Source: Flavisolibacter longurius
GTDB taxonomy: Bacteria > Bacteroidota > Bacteroidia > Chitinophagales > Chitinophagaceae
Reading direction: 5' to 3'
Assembly: GCA_014163555.1 (NCBI GenBank)
Contig: JACJGO010000004.1
Span: 62,001 to 126,000 of the forward strand
Length of the DNA stretch: 64,000 nucleotides
The notes below the pieces were generated by a model. That model had not been told where the DNA came from. It worked only from the letters and a program-made list of their open reading frames with translations, and made no database searches. Within the stretch, counting starts at the first letter, position 1. Each line of letters opens with the position of its first letter. The translations under genes were made by a program, and so were the position numbers. This document shows positions 9,494 through 18,681 of this stretch, piece after piece.

Positions 9494-10586
9494 GTCTTTG
9501 GATAATTCCGCCGCCAATCACATCGTCGCCTTCGTAAAAAACGGCACTTTGGCCGGGAGCAATGCCTTTGGCCTTTTCAAAAAAGCGAACGGAAACACCA
9601 CCGTTTTCGGCTGCAGAGATCAACGAAGCCGAACCTTTGTCCTTATAACGGATTTTGGTAATGGTTTCTATCGGTTCTGTTAGCCCATCGTACTTTATCC
9701 AGTTTACTTTGCTCACCCGCATGTCCTCTTTTTCCAAGTCGGCTTCATCGCCCAGCACCACCGTATTGTTATCGGGGTTAATAGCGGTAACATATACGGG
9801 TTTACCAAACGTAATGTCCAGTCCTTTGCGCTGCCCGATGGTATAAAACGGGTAGCCTTTGTGCTGTCCAAGGATCTTCCCTTCCTTGTCAACAAAATAA
9901 CCGCCTGCCACTTTTTCTTCAAGCCCTTCCACTTTCCGTTTCAGGAAACCGCGGTAATCGTTATCAGGCACAAAACAAATTTCATAGCTCTCGCTTTTTT
10001 TCGCCAGTTCCGGATAACCAAAGTCATGTGCCATCTGGCGGATCTCCGTTTTGCGGAAAGGCCCTAATGGTAACAGGGTACGGGAGAGCAGGTCCTGCTG
10101 CAACCCCCATAGAACATAACTCTGGTCTTTGGTTTCGTCAACACCTTTGCTGATGAAAAAGCGGCCGTTGTCGTGCTGACGAACTTGTGCGTAATGACCG
10201 GTCGCAATAAACTCGCAACCCAGGGCATCGGCTCGCTTTAGGAGGGCCCGCCATTTAATATGTGTATTGCACAGCACACAGGGATTGGGGGTGCGACCCG
10301 CCAGGTATTCATCCACAAAGTTCTCTACCACGAAAGAGCCAAACTCGTCGCGGATATCCAGTATATAGTGCGGAAAGCCGTGCTGCACGGCTGCCATGCG
10401 GGCATCGTTGAACGAATCGAGGTTGCAGCAGCCGGTCTCTTTTTTCGAGCCGCCGCTGGCCGCATAGTCCCATGTTTTCATGGTAATGCCTACCACTTCG
10501 TAGCCTTGCTCATGGAGCATCAGAGCTGTAACGGTACTGTCGATACCGCCGCTCATGGCTACCAAAACTTTTCCTTTTTTGCTCAT
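9489..10586 (-). CDS. mnmA: tRNA-specific 2-thiouridylase MnmA
   Basis: Catalyses s2U formation at wobble position U34 of tRNA Lys/Glu/Gln using ATP and a persulfide sulfur. 365 residues from the ATG at 10584-10586. The PP-loop is VAMSGGIDSTV (9-19). The catalytic Cys pair is C103 (NPCVLCN) and C204 (YEICFVP), as in the disulfide-relay type; ATGHYAQ (128-134) is conserved. The long upstream extension of the open frame has no family similarity and is not used. The stop codon lies inside a repeat arm. It is probably transcribed alone. Confidence 0.96.
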   Translation of the reverse strand: MSKKGKVLVAMSGGIDSTVTALMLHEQGYEVVGITMKTWDYAASGGSKKETGCCNLDSFNDARMAAVQHGFPHYILDIRDEFGSFVVENFVDEYLAGRTPNPCVLCNTHIKWRALLKRADALGCEFIATGHYAQVRQHDNGRFFISKGVDETKDQSYVLWGLQQDLLSRTLLPLGPFRKTEIRQMAHDFGYPELAKKSESYEICFVPDNDYRGFLKRKVEGLEEKVAGGYFVDKEGKILGQHKGYPFYTIGQRKGLDITFGKPVYVTAINPDNNTVVLGDEADLEKEDMRVSKVNWIKYDGLTEPIETITKIRYKDKGSASLISAAENGGVSVRFFEKAKGIAPGQSAVFYEGDDVIGGGIIQRQ

Positions 10587-10780
10587 AATGAAGTTGGCAA
10601 AGATACGAAGCGGAAAATGTGGTGGCGAAACAAGGTTGTTAAGGTTGCTGCACGCTGTAAACTGAATTAATGCATAAGGCTGAGGGTGGTTGCCGCTTGT
10701 ACAGAAATGCATCTTTTCATCCAGAAACCGGCCCGATACACGAAAGTTGTCGTAATTTAAAAGTCCCAAAACCAGAAATC

Positions 10781-12037
10781 ATGAAAAGATCTTTACTTCT
10801 TCTTCTAACAGTAGTTGCATTTCAGCTTTCCCAGGCGCAAAAACAAAAAAGTACGGCCTACGCCATTACCAGTGTGGAGAAAGGCGCCAGCAAATGGACA
10901 GAAGTCCGGCTGGTAGACCTGGCCACCGGCGAAGAAATAAAAACCATTTACCAAAGCGCATCGGAAGCAGAAATACGAAATGCCCGCAGCGGAAAGCCAA
11001 TTGCTACAACTGCGGCCGATGCCCGCACGGCAGCAAACAGTAAGCCGTTTGCCACCAACTCGGCTGCTTGTGCGTACGATAAAAAGAACAACCGGCTTTA
11101 TTACACACCCATGGGCATTCCACAACTACGCTATATTGATCTGAAAGCAAAAACGCCCAAGGTTTATTATTTTGAAGACGAGGCTTTTGGTGTAGTGAAA
11201 GGCTCCGGCGATGTGGCCTCACAAATTACCCGCATGGTGATAGCGGCTGACGGCAACGGCTATGCGTTAACCAACGATGGTAAGCACCTGATTCGTTTTA
11301 CCACAAAAAAGAAACCTGAGATTACTAACCTGGGTGCGCTGACCAATGACCTGACCAACGGACGCCATTCCATTCACAGTTATGCCAGTTATGGTGGTGA
11401 TATGATCGCTGATAAATCGGGCAATCTTTACCTGATCACCTCCAACAACAGTGTTTTCCTGATCAACATCAATAGCCGCATGGCATCGTATATAGGGCGC
11501 ATCAAAGGACTGCCCCGCGGCTATAGTACCAATGGTGCCATTGCCGAAGGCGCCAGCAGTGTAATTGTCAGCAGCTCCCGAAGCACGGAAGGCTATTTCC
11601 GGTTTGACCTGAATACCCTGAAGAGTGAAAAAATCTCCGGCGCGGCTGCTGTTTTTAATGCATCGGATTTAGCCAATGGCACTTTTGCTTTTGAACAAAC
11701 CGAAGAAGAAAAGCCGAAGGAACAAGTGGCGTTGGCGGAACCTTCTATCATTCAAAAACCAGTGGTTGTTCCCAATACAATCTCCGTGTATCCGAATCCT
11801 GTGACATCGGGCTTTTTCAAGATTTCGTTTGCCGACCAGTTGCCCGGACGCTATAACGTACAACTGGTGGACGCCGGCGGTAAAGTGGTAAGTGCACGAA
11901 ACTATAACCTTGTCAATAAAGTACAGGTTGAGGAGTTTCGACTGCCGCAGCAACTGGCTGCCGGCAATTACCTTGTACGGGTGGTGAATGAAAATACAAA
12001 AGCGCCTATCGTTCACCAGGTCGTTGTTCAGCAATAA
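10781..12037 (+). CDS. Secreted protein with T9SS C-terminal sorting domain, beta-propeller-like
   Basis: 418 residues from ATG 10781 (MKRSLLLLLTVVAFQLSQAQ is a clean signal peptide; the upstream in-frame extension is discarded). The middle has repeated strands that resemble a propeller (for example DGNGYALTNDGKHLIRFTTK and DKSGNLYLITSNN), without a recognisable catalytic site. The end (VYPNPVTSGFFKISF...LAAGNYLVRVV) is a type-A T9SS sorting domain. It therefore is a cell-surface or secreted protein; substrate unknown. A strong terminator follows. Confidence 0.85.
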   Translation: MKRSLLLLLTVVAFQLSQAQKQKSTAYAITSVEKGASKWTEVRLVDLATGEEIKTIYQSASEAEIRNARSGKPIATTAADARTAANSKPFATNSAACAYDKKNNRLYYTPMGIPQLRYIDLKAKTPKVYYFEDEAFGVVKGSGDVASQITRMVIAADGNGYALTNDGKHLIRFTTKKKPEITNLGALTNDLTNGRHSIHSYASYGGDMIADKSGNLYLITSNNSVFLININSRMASYIGRIKGLPRGYSTNGAIAEGASSVIVSSSRSTEGYFRFDLNTLKSEKISGAAAVFNASDLANGTFAFEQTEEEKPKEQVALAEPSIIQKPVVVPNTISVYPNPVTSGFFKISFADQLPGRYNVQLVDAGGKVVSARNYNLVNKVQVEEFRLPQQLAAGNYLVRVVNENTKAPIVHQVVVQQ

Positions 12038-12056
12038 AATTCTCATGTTTGTTTAT

Positions 12057-12087
12057 AAACGACCCATTTTGGAAGGGTCGTTTTTTA
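12057..12087 (+). terminator. Rho-independent terminator
   Basis: AAACGACCC (12057-12065) pairs with GGGTCGTTT (12075-12083) across a 9-base loop, followed by T residues. It stands between two convergent genes. Confidence 0.8.
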
Positions 12088-12100
12088 TTGCACAATTTCA

Positions 12101-12862
12101 TTACGGAATCACCAGTGTAGTTGTTTGTGAAGGTGTAACCGTTTGGGGTTTGAAAGCCAGTAACTGCCGCAGTGAAAGAATATGCAGGAAGATTGCCGAT
12201 GAAGCCAGGAACACAATCAGCACACCGGGAAAATAAGCCGCCAGTTGCATGGGTTCGTACACCCGGAAAGGAGACGGCATGGCGGGTATCACAATCGTAA
12301 AAATATTCACCAGCGAAAGCAAACCAAGTATGTTGAACAGGGTGCCCCCTTTTTTTGCCCATGCCGTTTGCCGCGAAACAAGATAGCCAAAGGGAATGGC
12401 CAATACGCCTATCCAGAGATCATAGTTTCGGCCATGTATTGACAACTCAACCGGGATGATTTTTTCATTGGCAAACTGTATAAACGCCAGCTCAATAAAA
12501 AGCCGGTACACGTGTACAAAAACCAGCATGGCCGGCGGAATGAAAGGCAGAAAACTGAGGGCCCCGCTTTGTTCTGCCCTGCTCAAAACAATAACACTGA
12601 GCAACAGCGGTACAAACACAAATAGAAACCTGGGCGGCGTGGTAACAGCTTGGAAGAACTGGTTAGTGGCCAACAAACAAAGCAAAAGCATAAAAGCAGT
12701 ATATACAGCTGCAAAGCCGCGAACCGGTTTTTTAAATAATTGAAATTCCTGTTGCGGTGCTTTTTGCTTCACTAGTTGCCAGATGCGGAGATAATAGACT
12801 ATCAGGCCGGCGCTAAGCAGTACCAGGCAAAGGTTTGGGATGGAAAAGGAATGGAATGACAT
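12101..12862 (-). CDS. Seven-helix membrane protein of unknown function
   Basis: 253 residues from the ATG at 12860-12862. About seven hydrophobic segments are visible (LCLVLLSAGLIVYYL, FMLLLCLLA, FLFVFVPLLLSVIVL, FLPFIPPAMLVFVHVY, IGVLAIPFGYLV, ILGLLSLVNIFTIVI, FPGVLIVFLASSAIF) with short loops and no large soluble domain. I do not recognise the family. It sits 69 bases after the Crp/Fnr gene on the same strand, and a perfect 20-bp palindrome lies in that gap, which suggests local control by that regulator. Confidence 0.75.
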   Translation of the reverse strand: MSFHSFSIPNLCLVLLSAGLIVYYLRIWQLVKQKAPQQEFQLFKKPVRGFAAVYTAFMLLLCLLATNQFFQAVTTPPRFLFVFVPLLLSVIVLSRAEQSGALSFLPFIPPAMLVFVHVYRLFIELAFIQFANEKIIPVELSIHGRNYDLWIGVLAIPFGYLVSRQTAWAKKGGTLFNILGLLSLVNIFTIVIPAMPSPFRVYEPMQLAAYFPGVLIVFLASSAIFLHILSLRQLLAFKPQTVTPSQTTTLVIP

Positions 12863-12910
12863 AAGCGTTGTTTTTATTACCCTCAAAATTCAACGCTTTC
12901 AAAACGAATC

Positions 12911-12930
12911 TTCTTGCCAATTGGCAAGAA
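12911..12930. promoter_or_regulatory. Perfect 20-bp palindrome, candidate operator
   Basis: TTCTTGCCAATTGGCAAGAA is a perfect dyad. It lies one base beyond the Crp/Fnr stop codon and about 48 bases upstream of the membrane protein start. There is no T-tract on either side, so an operator or processing site fits better than a terminator. Confidence 0.5.
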
Positions 12931-12931
12931 A

Positions 12932-13522
12932 TCAACGGGTGGCCAATTCTTTGCGGATCCGGCTAAGCGAGGTGTCGGTGATGCCAAGGTAAGAAGCAAT
13001 ATATTTCAACGGCACATGCTGGAAGATCTCGGGATGGGATGAGAGGAGAGAAGCATACCGTTGTTCCGCTGTTTGGTTAATCATGGAAAGGGTTCGCATT
13101 TTCAGCGAAACCAGGGTTTTGACCAGGATGGCACGGCCGGTTTCCCGAAAAGCAGGAAGAGCATGAAAAAGTGTGTTCAATTCTTCAAAGGAAAGCGTCC
13201 AGCCGGTGCAATCTGTCATGGCAATAATGTTCTCCTGCGAGGGTACCCGCTGAAAGAACGAAGCTGCTTCAAATACAACGTTGCCGGACGTATAAAAATT
13301 GGTGGTGACCTCTGTGCCTTCGGTATCAAAAAGAAAAGACCGCAACATGCCTTTTTCCAGGAAAAGATAATCCTGGCTCCGGATACCTTCCTGCAAAAAA
13401 TAATCACCTTTTTTCATCTGCAACGGGGTGAAATGCGCTGCAATTTCCGTAGCAATGGCTTCTGAAGAGGGATAAATACTTTGAAAGAATTTCCGTAAAG
13501 CAGTGGTGTCAGGCGCCGTCAT
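12932..13522 (-). CDS. Crp/Fnr-family transcriptional regulator
   Basis: 196 residues. The N-terminal cyclic-nucleotide-binding-like beta-roll (about 20-120) includes MKKGDYFLQEGIRSQDYLFLEKG; a connecting helix (about 125-155) follows, then a C-terminal helix-turn-helix (PLKYIASYLGITDTSLSRIR, about 171-190). The canonical cAMP phosphate-binding RxS motif is not evident and there is no Fnr Cys cluster, so the ligand is unknown. This subfamily is very common in Chitinophagaceae. Divergent or convergent partners are absent; the next gene downstream on the same strand is the seven-helix membrane protein. Confidence 0.9.
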   Translation of the reverse strand: MTAPDTTALRKFFQSIYPSSEAIATEIAAHFTPLQMKKGDYFLQEGIRSQDYLFLEKGMLRSFLFDTEGTEVTTNFYTSGNVVFEAASFFQRVPSQENIIAMTDCTGWTLSFEELNTLFHALPAFRETGRAILVKTLVSLKMRTLSMINQTAEQRYASLLSSHPEIFQHVPLKYIASYLGITDTSLSRIRKELATR

Positions 13523-13548
13523 AACGGATTTTGTTTTGTCGTAATTTT

Positions 13549-13935
13549 TTAATTGCGGGCCCAGTAATCAACAACAAGCACTTTATCGAGGTGTGGCTTT
13601 AATACTTCTACAAAAGCCTGGTGAGCGGGATGCGGAAGATAGATGGCCCGGTCGGCTTCGCTGGCAAATGTTACCAAAAAACAATGGGTGAAACCCTGGT
13701 TCAGGTTTTCCGGGCTGTTATTTAGTCCCCATTCAAAGCTTTTTATTTCCTTGATTTTTGAAGGCAAGGCCCTGAAGGCTTCTTCCACTTTTTTCACGTC
13801 ACTCTCTGAGCTGGTCTTTTTAAATGAAAACAAGACAACATGCCGCAGTTGTTTGCCAGCTTGATTTTCCGTTTGTGCAAAGAGTGTTGCCGACATTGTA
13901 ATCAGGATAAGCAAGGTTAGATAAATAGATTTCAT
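13549..13935 (-). CDS. Exported Dabb (stress-response A/B barrel) domain protein
   Basis: 128 residues from the ATG at 13933-13935: signal peptide MKSIYLTLLILITMSATLFAQ, then a Dabb ferredoxin-like domain (LRHVVLFSFKKTSSESDVKK through ASEADRAIYLPHPAHQAFVE). Dabb proteins form dimeric alpha/beta barrels; most have unknown substrates, and a periplasmic form such as this one is common in Bacteroidota. Starting at the upstream codon would add seven residues ahead of the signal peptide. Confidence 0.88.
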   Translation of the reverse strand: MKSIYLTLLILITMSATLFAQTENQAGKQLRHVVLFSFKKTSSESDVKKVEEAFRALPSKIKEIKSFEWGLNNSPENLNQGFTHCFLVTFASEADRAIYLPHPAHQAFVEVLKPHLDKVLVVDYWARN

Positions 13936-14018
13936 GGCGCTGAATTTATGATTCACATTTCACTGGGATTAAGTTAGTCCAAGCTTTGCAGAAATGCGGC
14001 ATTTTCTTGCTTTCTCTT

Positions 14019-14399
14019 TCAGCCACAGCTTTTGGGTTCCGGCTGGAATTTTTCAAAATAGAACTTCCCGTCGAAAGGCTTTACTTCCGCAATGCCAAAA
14101 TCAATGGCCACTTTCATAATGTAAATGCTTTCAATGCGTTCGTGCAGGGTTGCCATCAGCTCACGAAACTGTTTGGGTGTGCGGGCCCGCTTGTAATGAT
14201 TGCAACGCCGGCAGGCCGGCATCAGGTTGGCCTCGGCATGCACATCTTTTTTAAAGCGATTGGAATAAAACCGCTCCCTGCACTGCGGCAGGTAATGATC
14301 CACCTGCATGCTCTTGTATTCTATCGGTTTGCCACAGTAGGCACAACAACCACCAAATTTCTGGTGAACCCTCTCTCTAACTGCTTTTGCCAGCGCCAT
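14019..14399 (-). CDS. HNH endonuclease family protein
   Basis: 126 residues from the ATG at 14397-14399 (a TTG two codons upstream is an alternative). The Cys pair CAYC (residues about 19-22) and CRRC (about 63-66) form a zinc knuckle around an HNH core: MQVDHYLPQ, then ANLMPACRRCNHYK. This is the McrA/HNH type of stand-alone nuclease often found as a single gene without a methylase; the cellular role is unknown. The gene is just downstream of the ABC-F gene on the same strand. Confidence 0.85.
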   Translation of the reverse strand: MALAKAVRERVHQKFGGCCAYCGKPIEYKSMQVDHYLPQCRERFYSNRFKKDVHAEANLMPACRRCNHYKRARTPKQFRELMATLHERIESIYIMKVAIDFGIAEVKPFDGKFYFEKFQPEPKSCG

Positions 14400-14465
14400 G
14401 TACAACTAAAATATGCAGAGCAAAATACGCTGTTCCGAATTATAAAAATTACTGGTGGAAAACAT

Positions 14466-16058
14466 TTACCGCTCCAACAGGATATCCCTTTCAATGCCCA
14501 CCTGCTCCAAAAAAATATCATCATGCGATACCACCACCAAGGTGCCCTTGTAGTCGTTGATAGCGGCTGTCAGGATCTCGATGTTTTGAATATCCAGGTT
14601 GTTCGTGGGTTCATCCAGAATCATCAGATCCGGCGCCTGTTGCGATATGGTCAGGCAACAAAGCATCAGCCGCATTTTTTCGCCGCCGCTTAAAGCGTTG
14701 CAGGGTTTTTCCCAATCATCTTTGGTGAATAAAAACCGGTCAAGACGGATCTTCACTTCATGCTCCTGCAAAGCCATGGTGTTAAAACCTTCGGCCTGCT
14801 TATACACTGTCTTGTGGTTATTGATCAGCGAATAATCCTGGTCGATATAGATCGATTTGCCAATGCCCCGGTAGATCGTACCGGTTGGCGGCGCCAGTTC
14901 ACCCAGAATCAATCGTATCAGCGTTGTTTTTCCTGAACCGTTTAATCCCTTTAGCGCAATCCTTTCACCACTCCTAATTTCCAGATCGAGGTTTTGGGAC
15001 CATAGCAACTGATCGTGAAAAGTAAAATTGATATTCTGTGCACTGCATAAAATCTTACCCTTGTGCAGCGAAGAATGATCGAAACCGAGCCGCATTTTAT
15101 CAACATCCGGCAGTTCTTTGCGCAAGGTCTGCAGGTCCTGAAACAACCCGTCTATTTTTTCCTCGTGCACGCCTTTCAGTTTCGAGGTGCTTTTTTCGGC
15201 CCTGTTCCGCAAGGTGTTCATCATGATGGTGGGCACTCCGGCTTTTTCCTGCTTTTTCTTTCCACGGGCATCCAGCCGTTGTTGCCGTTCCAACGTTTCG
15301 CGGCTTTTTTCTTTTGCTTTTCGTAAGTCTTTTTCTTTGCTTTTCACATCATGATGCAGCGCTTCCATTTCCAGCTTTTTTTGCGAAGCATAAAAATCAA
15401 AATTGCCGCCGTATACCGTGATCCCACGACTACTTAATTCACACACAGTATCCAACAGGTTTAGCAATTTCCGGTCGTGACTCACCACCATTACCGTGCA
15501 GGAGGTCTGGTTGATAAACCGGTAAAGTTTTTCACGGCCTGCAGTGTCCAGGTGATTGCTGGGTTCATCCAGTAGAACCAACTTGGGTTGATGAATATCG
15601 ATACCCGCCAGAAATACTTTCGTTTTTTGTCCGCCACTGAGACTGCCCATCTTCTGTAACAAATCCAGCCCATCCAGCCCCCAATGGTGAAGGGCTTCCT
15701 GGCAACGTTCTTCAATCGTCCAGTCATCATCTAAAACAGTCATGGCCTCTTCAGTTACCTGGCCTTGGAGAATGGCTTTTAAAGCTGCTAATTTGTCTGC
15801 AATCTGCAGGGCCTCTGCTACACTGAGATGATTATACTGTCCAAAATGCTGCGGCACAAAATAAGGGGACGCTTCACGAATCACTTTTCCGCCGGAAGGA
15901 GAAAGGCTGCCTGTGATGATTTTTAATAGCGTTGATTTTCCAACCCCATTGTTTCCAACCAGCGCCAGTTTTTGATGAGTTGCCACTGTAAGCTGAAGGT
16001 TGTCGAATAAAACGTCTCTATTGGGATGTTGGTAGGAAAGATTTTGCAGAATCAACAT
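14466..16058 (-). CDS. ABC-F family ATPase (ribosome-associated or antibiotic-resistance type)
   Basis: 530 residues, two ABC cassettes and no membrane domain. Walker A motifs GNNGVGKST (35-43) and GLNGSGKTT in the second half; signature motifs LSGGQKTKV and LSGGEKMRL; Walker B LVLLDEPSNHLD and LMILDEPTNNLD. A long charged inter-domain linker (about 225-320, rich in K/R/E) is the part that enters the ribosomal P/E site in this family. Members either act as translation factors or protect ribosomes from antibiotics; the sequence alone does not tell which. A leader of about 100 bases precedes the ATG. Confidence 0.92.
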   Translation of the reverse strand: MLILQNLSYQHPNRDVLFDNLQLTVATHQKLALVGNNGVGKSTLLKIITGSLSPSGGKVIREASPYFVPQHFGQYNHLSVAEALQIADKLAALKAILQGQVTEEAMTVLDDDWTIEERCQEALHHWGLDGLDLLQKMGSLSGGQKTKVFLAGIDIHQPKLVLLDEPSNHLDTAGREKLYRFINQTSCTVMVVSHDRKLLNLLDTVCELSSRGITVYGGNFDFYASQKKLEMEALHHDVKSKEKDLRKAKEKSRETLERQQRLDARGKKKQEKAGVPTIMMNTLRNRAEKSTSKLKGVHEEKIDGLFQDLQTLRKELPDVDKMRLGFDHSSLHKGKILCSAQNINFTFHDQLLWSQNLDLEIRSGERIALKGLNGSGKTTLIRLILGELAPPTGTIYRGIGKSIYIDQDYSLINNHKTVYKQAEGFNTMALQEHEVKIRLDRFLFTKDDWEKPCNALSGGEKMRLMLCCLTISQQAPDLMILDEPTNNLDIQNIEILTAAINDYKGTLVVVSHDDIFLEQVGIERDILLER

Positions 16059-16166
16059 GATTTCTTTTTAATGATGAAGAATCGTGCAAGGCGTGATGCT
16101 GTGTGCACGTTTTATCAACCGGAAGAAATCAGATTCTACATTGTTTTTTGTTTGTCTTGAAGACTG

Positions 16167-16174
16167 CAAATATA
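16167..16174 (-). promoter_or_regulatory. Candidate -7 box for the ABC-F gene
   Basis: TATATTTG on the minus strand matches TAnnTTTG, with TTTT 18 bases upstream. It predicts a 5' leader of roughly 100 bases before the ABC-F start. Confidence 0.45.
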
Positions 16175-16233
16175 CACCCTCTCCTGAAATGGAAAATTAC
16201 CGGCATCATCACAACTTATCTTGCACTAATCAC

Positions 16234-16264
16234 CACAAAAAAAGCCACTCCAGAGAGTGGCTTT
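16234..16264 (-). terminator. Terminator of the HupE-M1 operon
   Basis: AAAGCCACTC (16241-16250) and GAGTGGCTTT (16255-16264) form a perfect 10-bp stem with a CAGA tetraloop. On the minus strand it is followed by a run of T (bases 16234-16240), 20 bases after the M1 peptidase stop. Confidence 0.85.
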
Positions 16265-16284
16265 GTCAATTGTATTTTAAAAGC

Positions 16285-18681
16285 TTAGAAAGCTCCTTTT
16301 TCTCCTGCTTGTTGCATGGGGTTCGGACCTGTGCTTTGGCCTCGAGTGGCGCCCTGGCGCATTTTGAACGCCTGCAGTCGCGAAGGCTGTGCTGGCAAGC
16401 TACCCCAGGCATTGTTGGATTCATCAATATCGGCCGTTTCCCGCATTGGATCCAGGCGAATGGAACCAACTTCTTTATCCTTGGCATAGGCCTTTACCAC
16501 GTGGTTTTCATTGTACCGCCAAACCTGTGCAGGAATGCGGTCTACTTCCTTGCTGCCATCTTTGAAAGTCCATTCTATGATAAGTGGCATCGGTAGCCCG
16601 CCTTTGTTGCTAAAGCTGATTTCGTAAAAATGTTTGTTGCGCAGCTTTTCCCTTGTTTCGGCATCCAGCTTATCGGCCCGTTGCGGAACGGTGATGGTAA
16701 CAGGGGTAGAATCGTAAGGAACAATGCCACGGTCGTACTTCCAGTAAAAATCACGCAGGCTGGTGTCCACATCCGTTTGAAACTTGATGTTGGGATCCTG
16801 CAGGTTGCGCAGACGGGAAATATCACCGGGCCAGTTAACCATCGGTTCTGCCAATCTTACCTGGCCGGTACGTTCCCGCATACTGGCTGGAATTTCGGCA
16901 TCCAGGTCAGCCTTGGCATATTTCACTGAATCGATGGCAATGTCCACCACGTCGGTGCTGTAAAACCATCCCCTCCAAAACCAGTCAAGGTCTTCACCAC
17001 TGGCATCTTCCATGGTGCGGAAAAAGTCGGCCGGCGTGGGATGCTTAAAGGCCCAGCGGCGAGAAAATTCTTTAAAGGCATAATCAAAAAGCTCACGGCC
17101 CATGATGGTCTCCCGAAGGATGTTCAACCCGGTTGCCGGTTTGGCATAAGCGTTGGGACCGAAATTGATGATATTTTCCGAATTGGTCATGATGGGCTCC
17201 AATTGGTCTTTGGTGAGCTTCATGTAATCGGTAATGAGGTAGGCCGGACCACGGCGGGAGGGGAAATTGTTGTCCCACAACTGCTCGGTAATAAACTGCA
17301 CAAAAGTGTTCAAGCCTTCGTCCATCCAGGTCCACTGCCGTTCGTCGCTGTTGATGATCATCGGGAAGAAATTGTGACCTACTTCATGAATGATCACCCC
17401 AATCATGCCATACTTGGTGGCTTCGCTATAGGTACCGTCCTTTTCGGTGCGGCCATAGTTAAAGCAGATCATCGGGTATTCCATACCGTTAGCCGCTTCT
17501 ACACTTTGCGCTACGGGGTAGGGGTAAGGAATGGTAAAATCGGAATAGGTTTTAATGGTATGCGCCACAGCTTTTGTAGAGAAGGGGCGATAAAGGCCAT
17601 AGGCTTCTTTTCCATACAGCGACATACACATCACCTTTTTGCCTTCTACCGTTACCGGCATGGCATCCCACACAAATTTGCGGCTGGAAGTCCAGGCAAA
17701 GTCACGAACGCTGTCAGCCTTGAACAGCCAGGTTTTGGTGCCCGTGAGCTTTTTGGTTTCCGCCAGTTTGGCTTCTGCCAGCGTTACAATCTCAATGGGG
17801 TCTTTGGCGGTTTGTGCTTTCTGCCAGCGGCTGTATTGCGCAGGCGTCAGTACCTGCTGAAAGTTTTGTCCCATGCCGGTTGAGCCTACAATATGGTCAG
17901 CCGGTACGGTCATTTGTACTTTGAAATTTCCAAACGTCAGCGCAAATTCACCGCGACCGGTAAACTGCTGGTTCTGCCATCCTTGGTAATCGCTGTACAC
18001 GCAAAGACGCGGATACCATTGGGCAATGGTGAAAAGGTAGTTGCCGTCTTCAGGAAAGTATTCATAACCGCCACGTCCGCCCTGAACCATACGGTCGGAG
18101 ATCTTGTAGTTCCAATCGCAACGGAAAATGAACTTGCTGCCCGGCTTCAATGGTGCCGGAAGTTCTACCCGCATCATGGTTTTATTGATGGTATAACGCA
18201 GGGCTTTACCGGCGGCATCAGTGAGTTTGATAATGTTGAAACCAAAATCATTCTTTTGTTTTGAAAGCTTCAGCAGGTCATTGGCGTCGGTTGCACGACG
18301 GGGCAAGGTATTGCTGGTTTGATAATTGGCGTTGTTCTCGGAGCTGTGCTCGTTCTCGTCCAGTTGCAACCAGAGATAGGTCAGCGTTTCGCCTGAATTG
18401 TTGTAATAGGTCACCGTTTCAGAACCGGTCAGCTTCAGGTTCTTCTCATCCAGTGTTGCCTTGATGTCGTAGTCGGCACGTTGCTGCCAGTACTTTGGAC
18501 CCGGCGCCCCGCTGGCCGCCCGGTATTCGTTTGGTGTGGGCAGAATGGTGCCCAGTTGCTCAAACTTATTTCCGTGGTTGGAGCCGGGATTGTTCTGGAT
18601 AACCTGCGCCCAGCCGGTGGTTGCCAGGGCAACGCCGGTGAGTGCGGTCATCACACGTCTTATGGTTGTTTTCTTCATCAT
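16285..18681 (-). CDS. Secreted M1-family (aminopeptidase N-like) metallopeptidase
   Basis: 798 residues with an N-terminal signal (ending TTGWAQ at about 26). The zinc site is HEVGH (432-436) with the third ligand E455 in WTWMDEGLNTF; the NGMEYPM segment (399-405) corresponds to the GAMEN exopeptidase motif, here altered. An N-terminal beta-sandwich precedes the catalytic domain. It overlaps the upstream HupE-like gene by four bases (ATGA), which indicates translational coupling. The altered GAMEN motif makes strict aminopeptidase activity uncertain. A terminator follows closely. Confidence 0.92.
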   Translation of the reverse strand: MMKKTTIRRVMTALTGVALATTGWAQVIQNNPGSNHGNKFEQLGTILPTPNEYRAASGAPGPKYWQQRADYDIKATLDEKNLKLTGSETVTYYNNSGETLTYLWLQLDENEHSSENNANYQTSNTLPRRATDANDLLKLSKQKNDFGFNIIKLTDAAGKALRYTINKTMMRVELPAPLKPGSKFIFRCDWNYKISDRMVQGGRGGYEYFPEDGNYLFTIAQWYPRLCVYSDYQGWQNQQFTGRGEFALTFGNFKVQMTVPADHIVGSTGMGQNFQQVLTPAQYSRWQKAQTAKDPIEIVTLAEAKLAETKKLTGTKTWLFKADSVRDFAWTSSRKFVWDAMPVTVEGKKVMCMSLYGKEAYGLYRPFSTKAVAHTIKTYSDFTIPYPYPVAQSVEAANGMEYPMICFNYGRTEKDGTYSEATKYGMIGVIIHEVGHNFFPMIINSDERQWTWMDEGLNTFVQFITEQLWDNNFPSRRGPAYLITDYMKLTKDQLEPIMTNSENIINFGPNAYAKPATGLNILRETIMGRELFDYAFKEFSRRWAFKHPTPADFFRTMEDASGEDLDWFWRGWFYSTDVVDIAIDSVKYAKADLDAEIPASMRERTGQVRLAEPMVNWPGDISRLRNLQDPNIKFQTDVDTSLRDFYWKYDRGIVPYDSTPVTITVPQRADKLDAETREKLRNKHFYEISFSNKGGLPMPLIIEWTFKDGSKEVDRIPAQVWRYNENHVVKAYAKDKEVGSIRLDPMRETADIDESNNAWGSLPAQPSRLQAFKMRQGATRGQSTGPNPMQQAGEKGAF

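Noticed and set aside
13986-14693. 235-residue plus-strand open frame
   Set aside because: Covers the HNH nuclease gene and the 3' end of the ABC-F gene in antisense; composition is that of a shadow frame and no motif is recognisable.
16084-16596. 170-residue plus-strand open frame
   Set aside because: Overlaps the terminator and the last 300 bases of the M1 peptidase in antisense; no family similarity.
17041-17883. 280-residue plus-strand open frame
   Set aside because: Antisense to the M1 peptidase, whose zinc site and signal peptide establish the coding strand.
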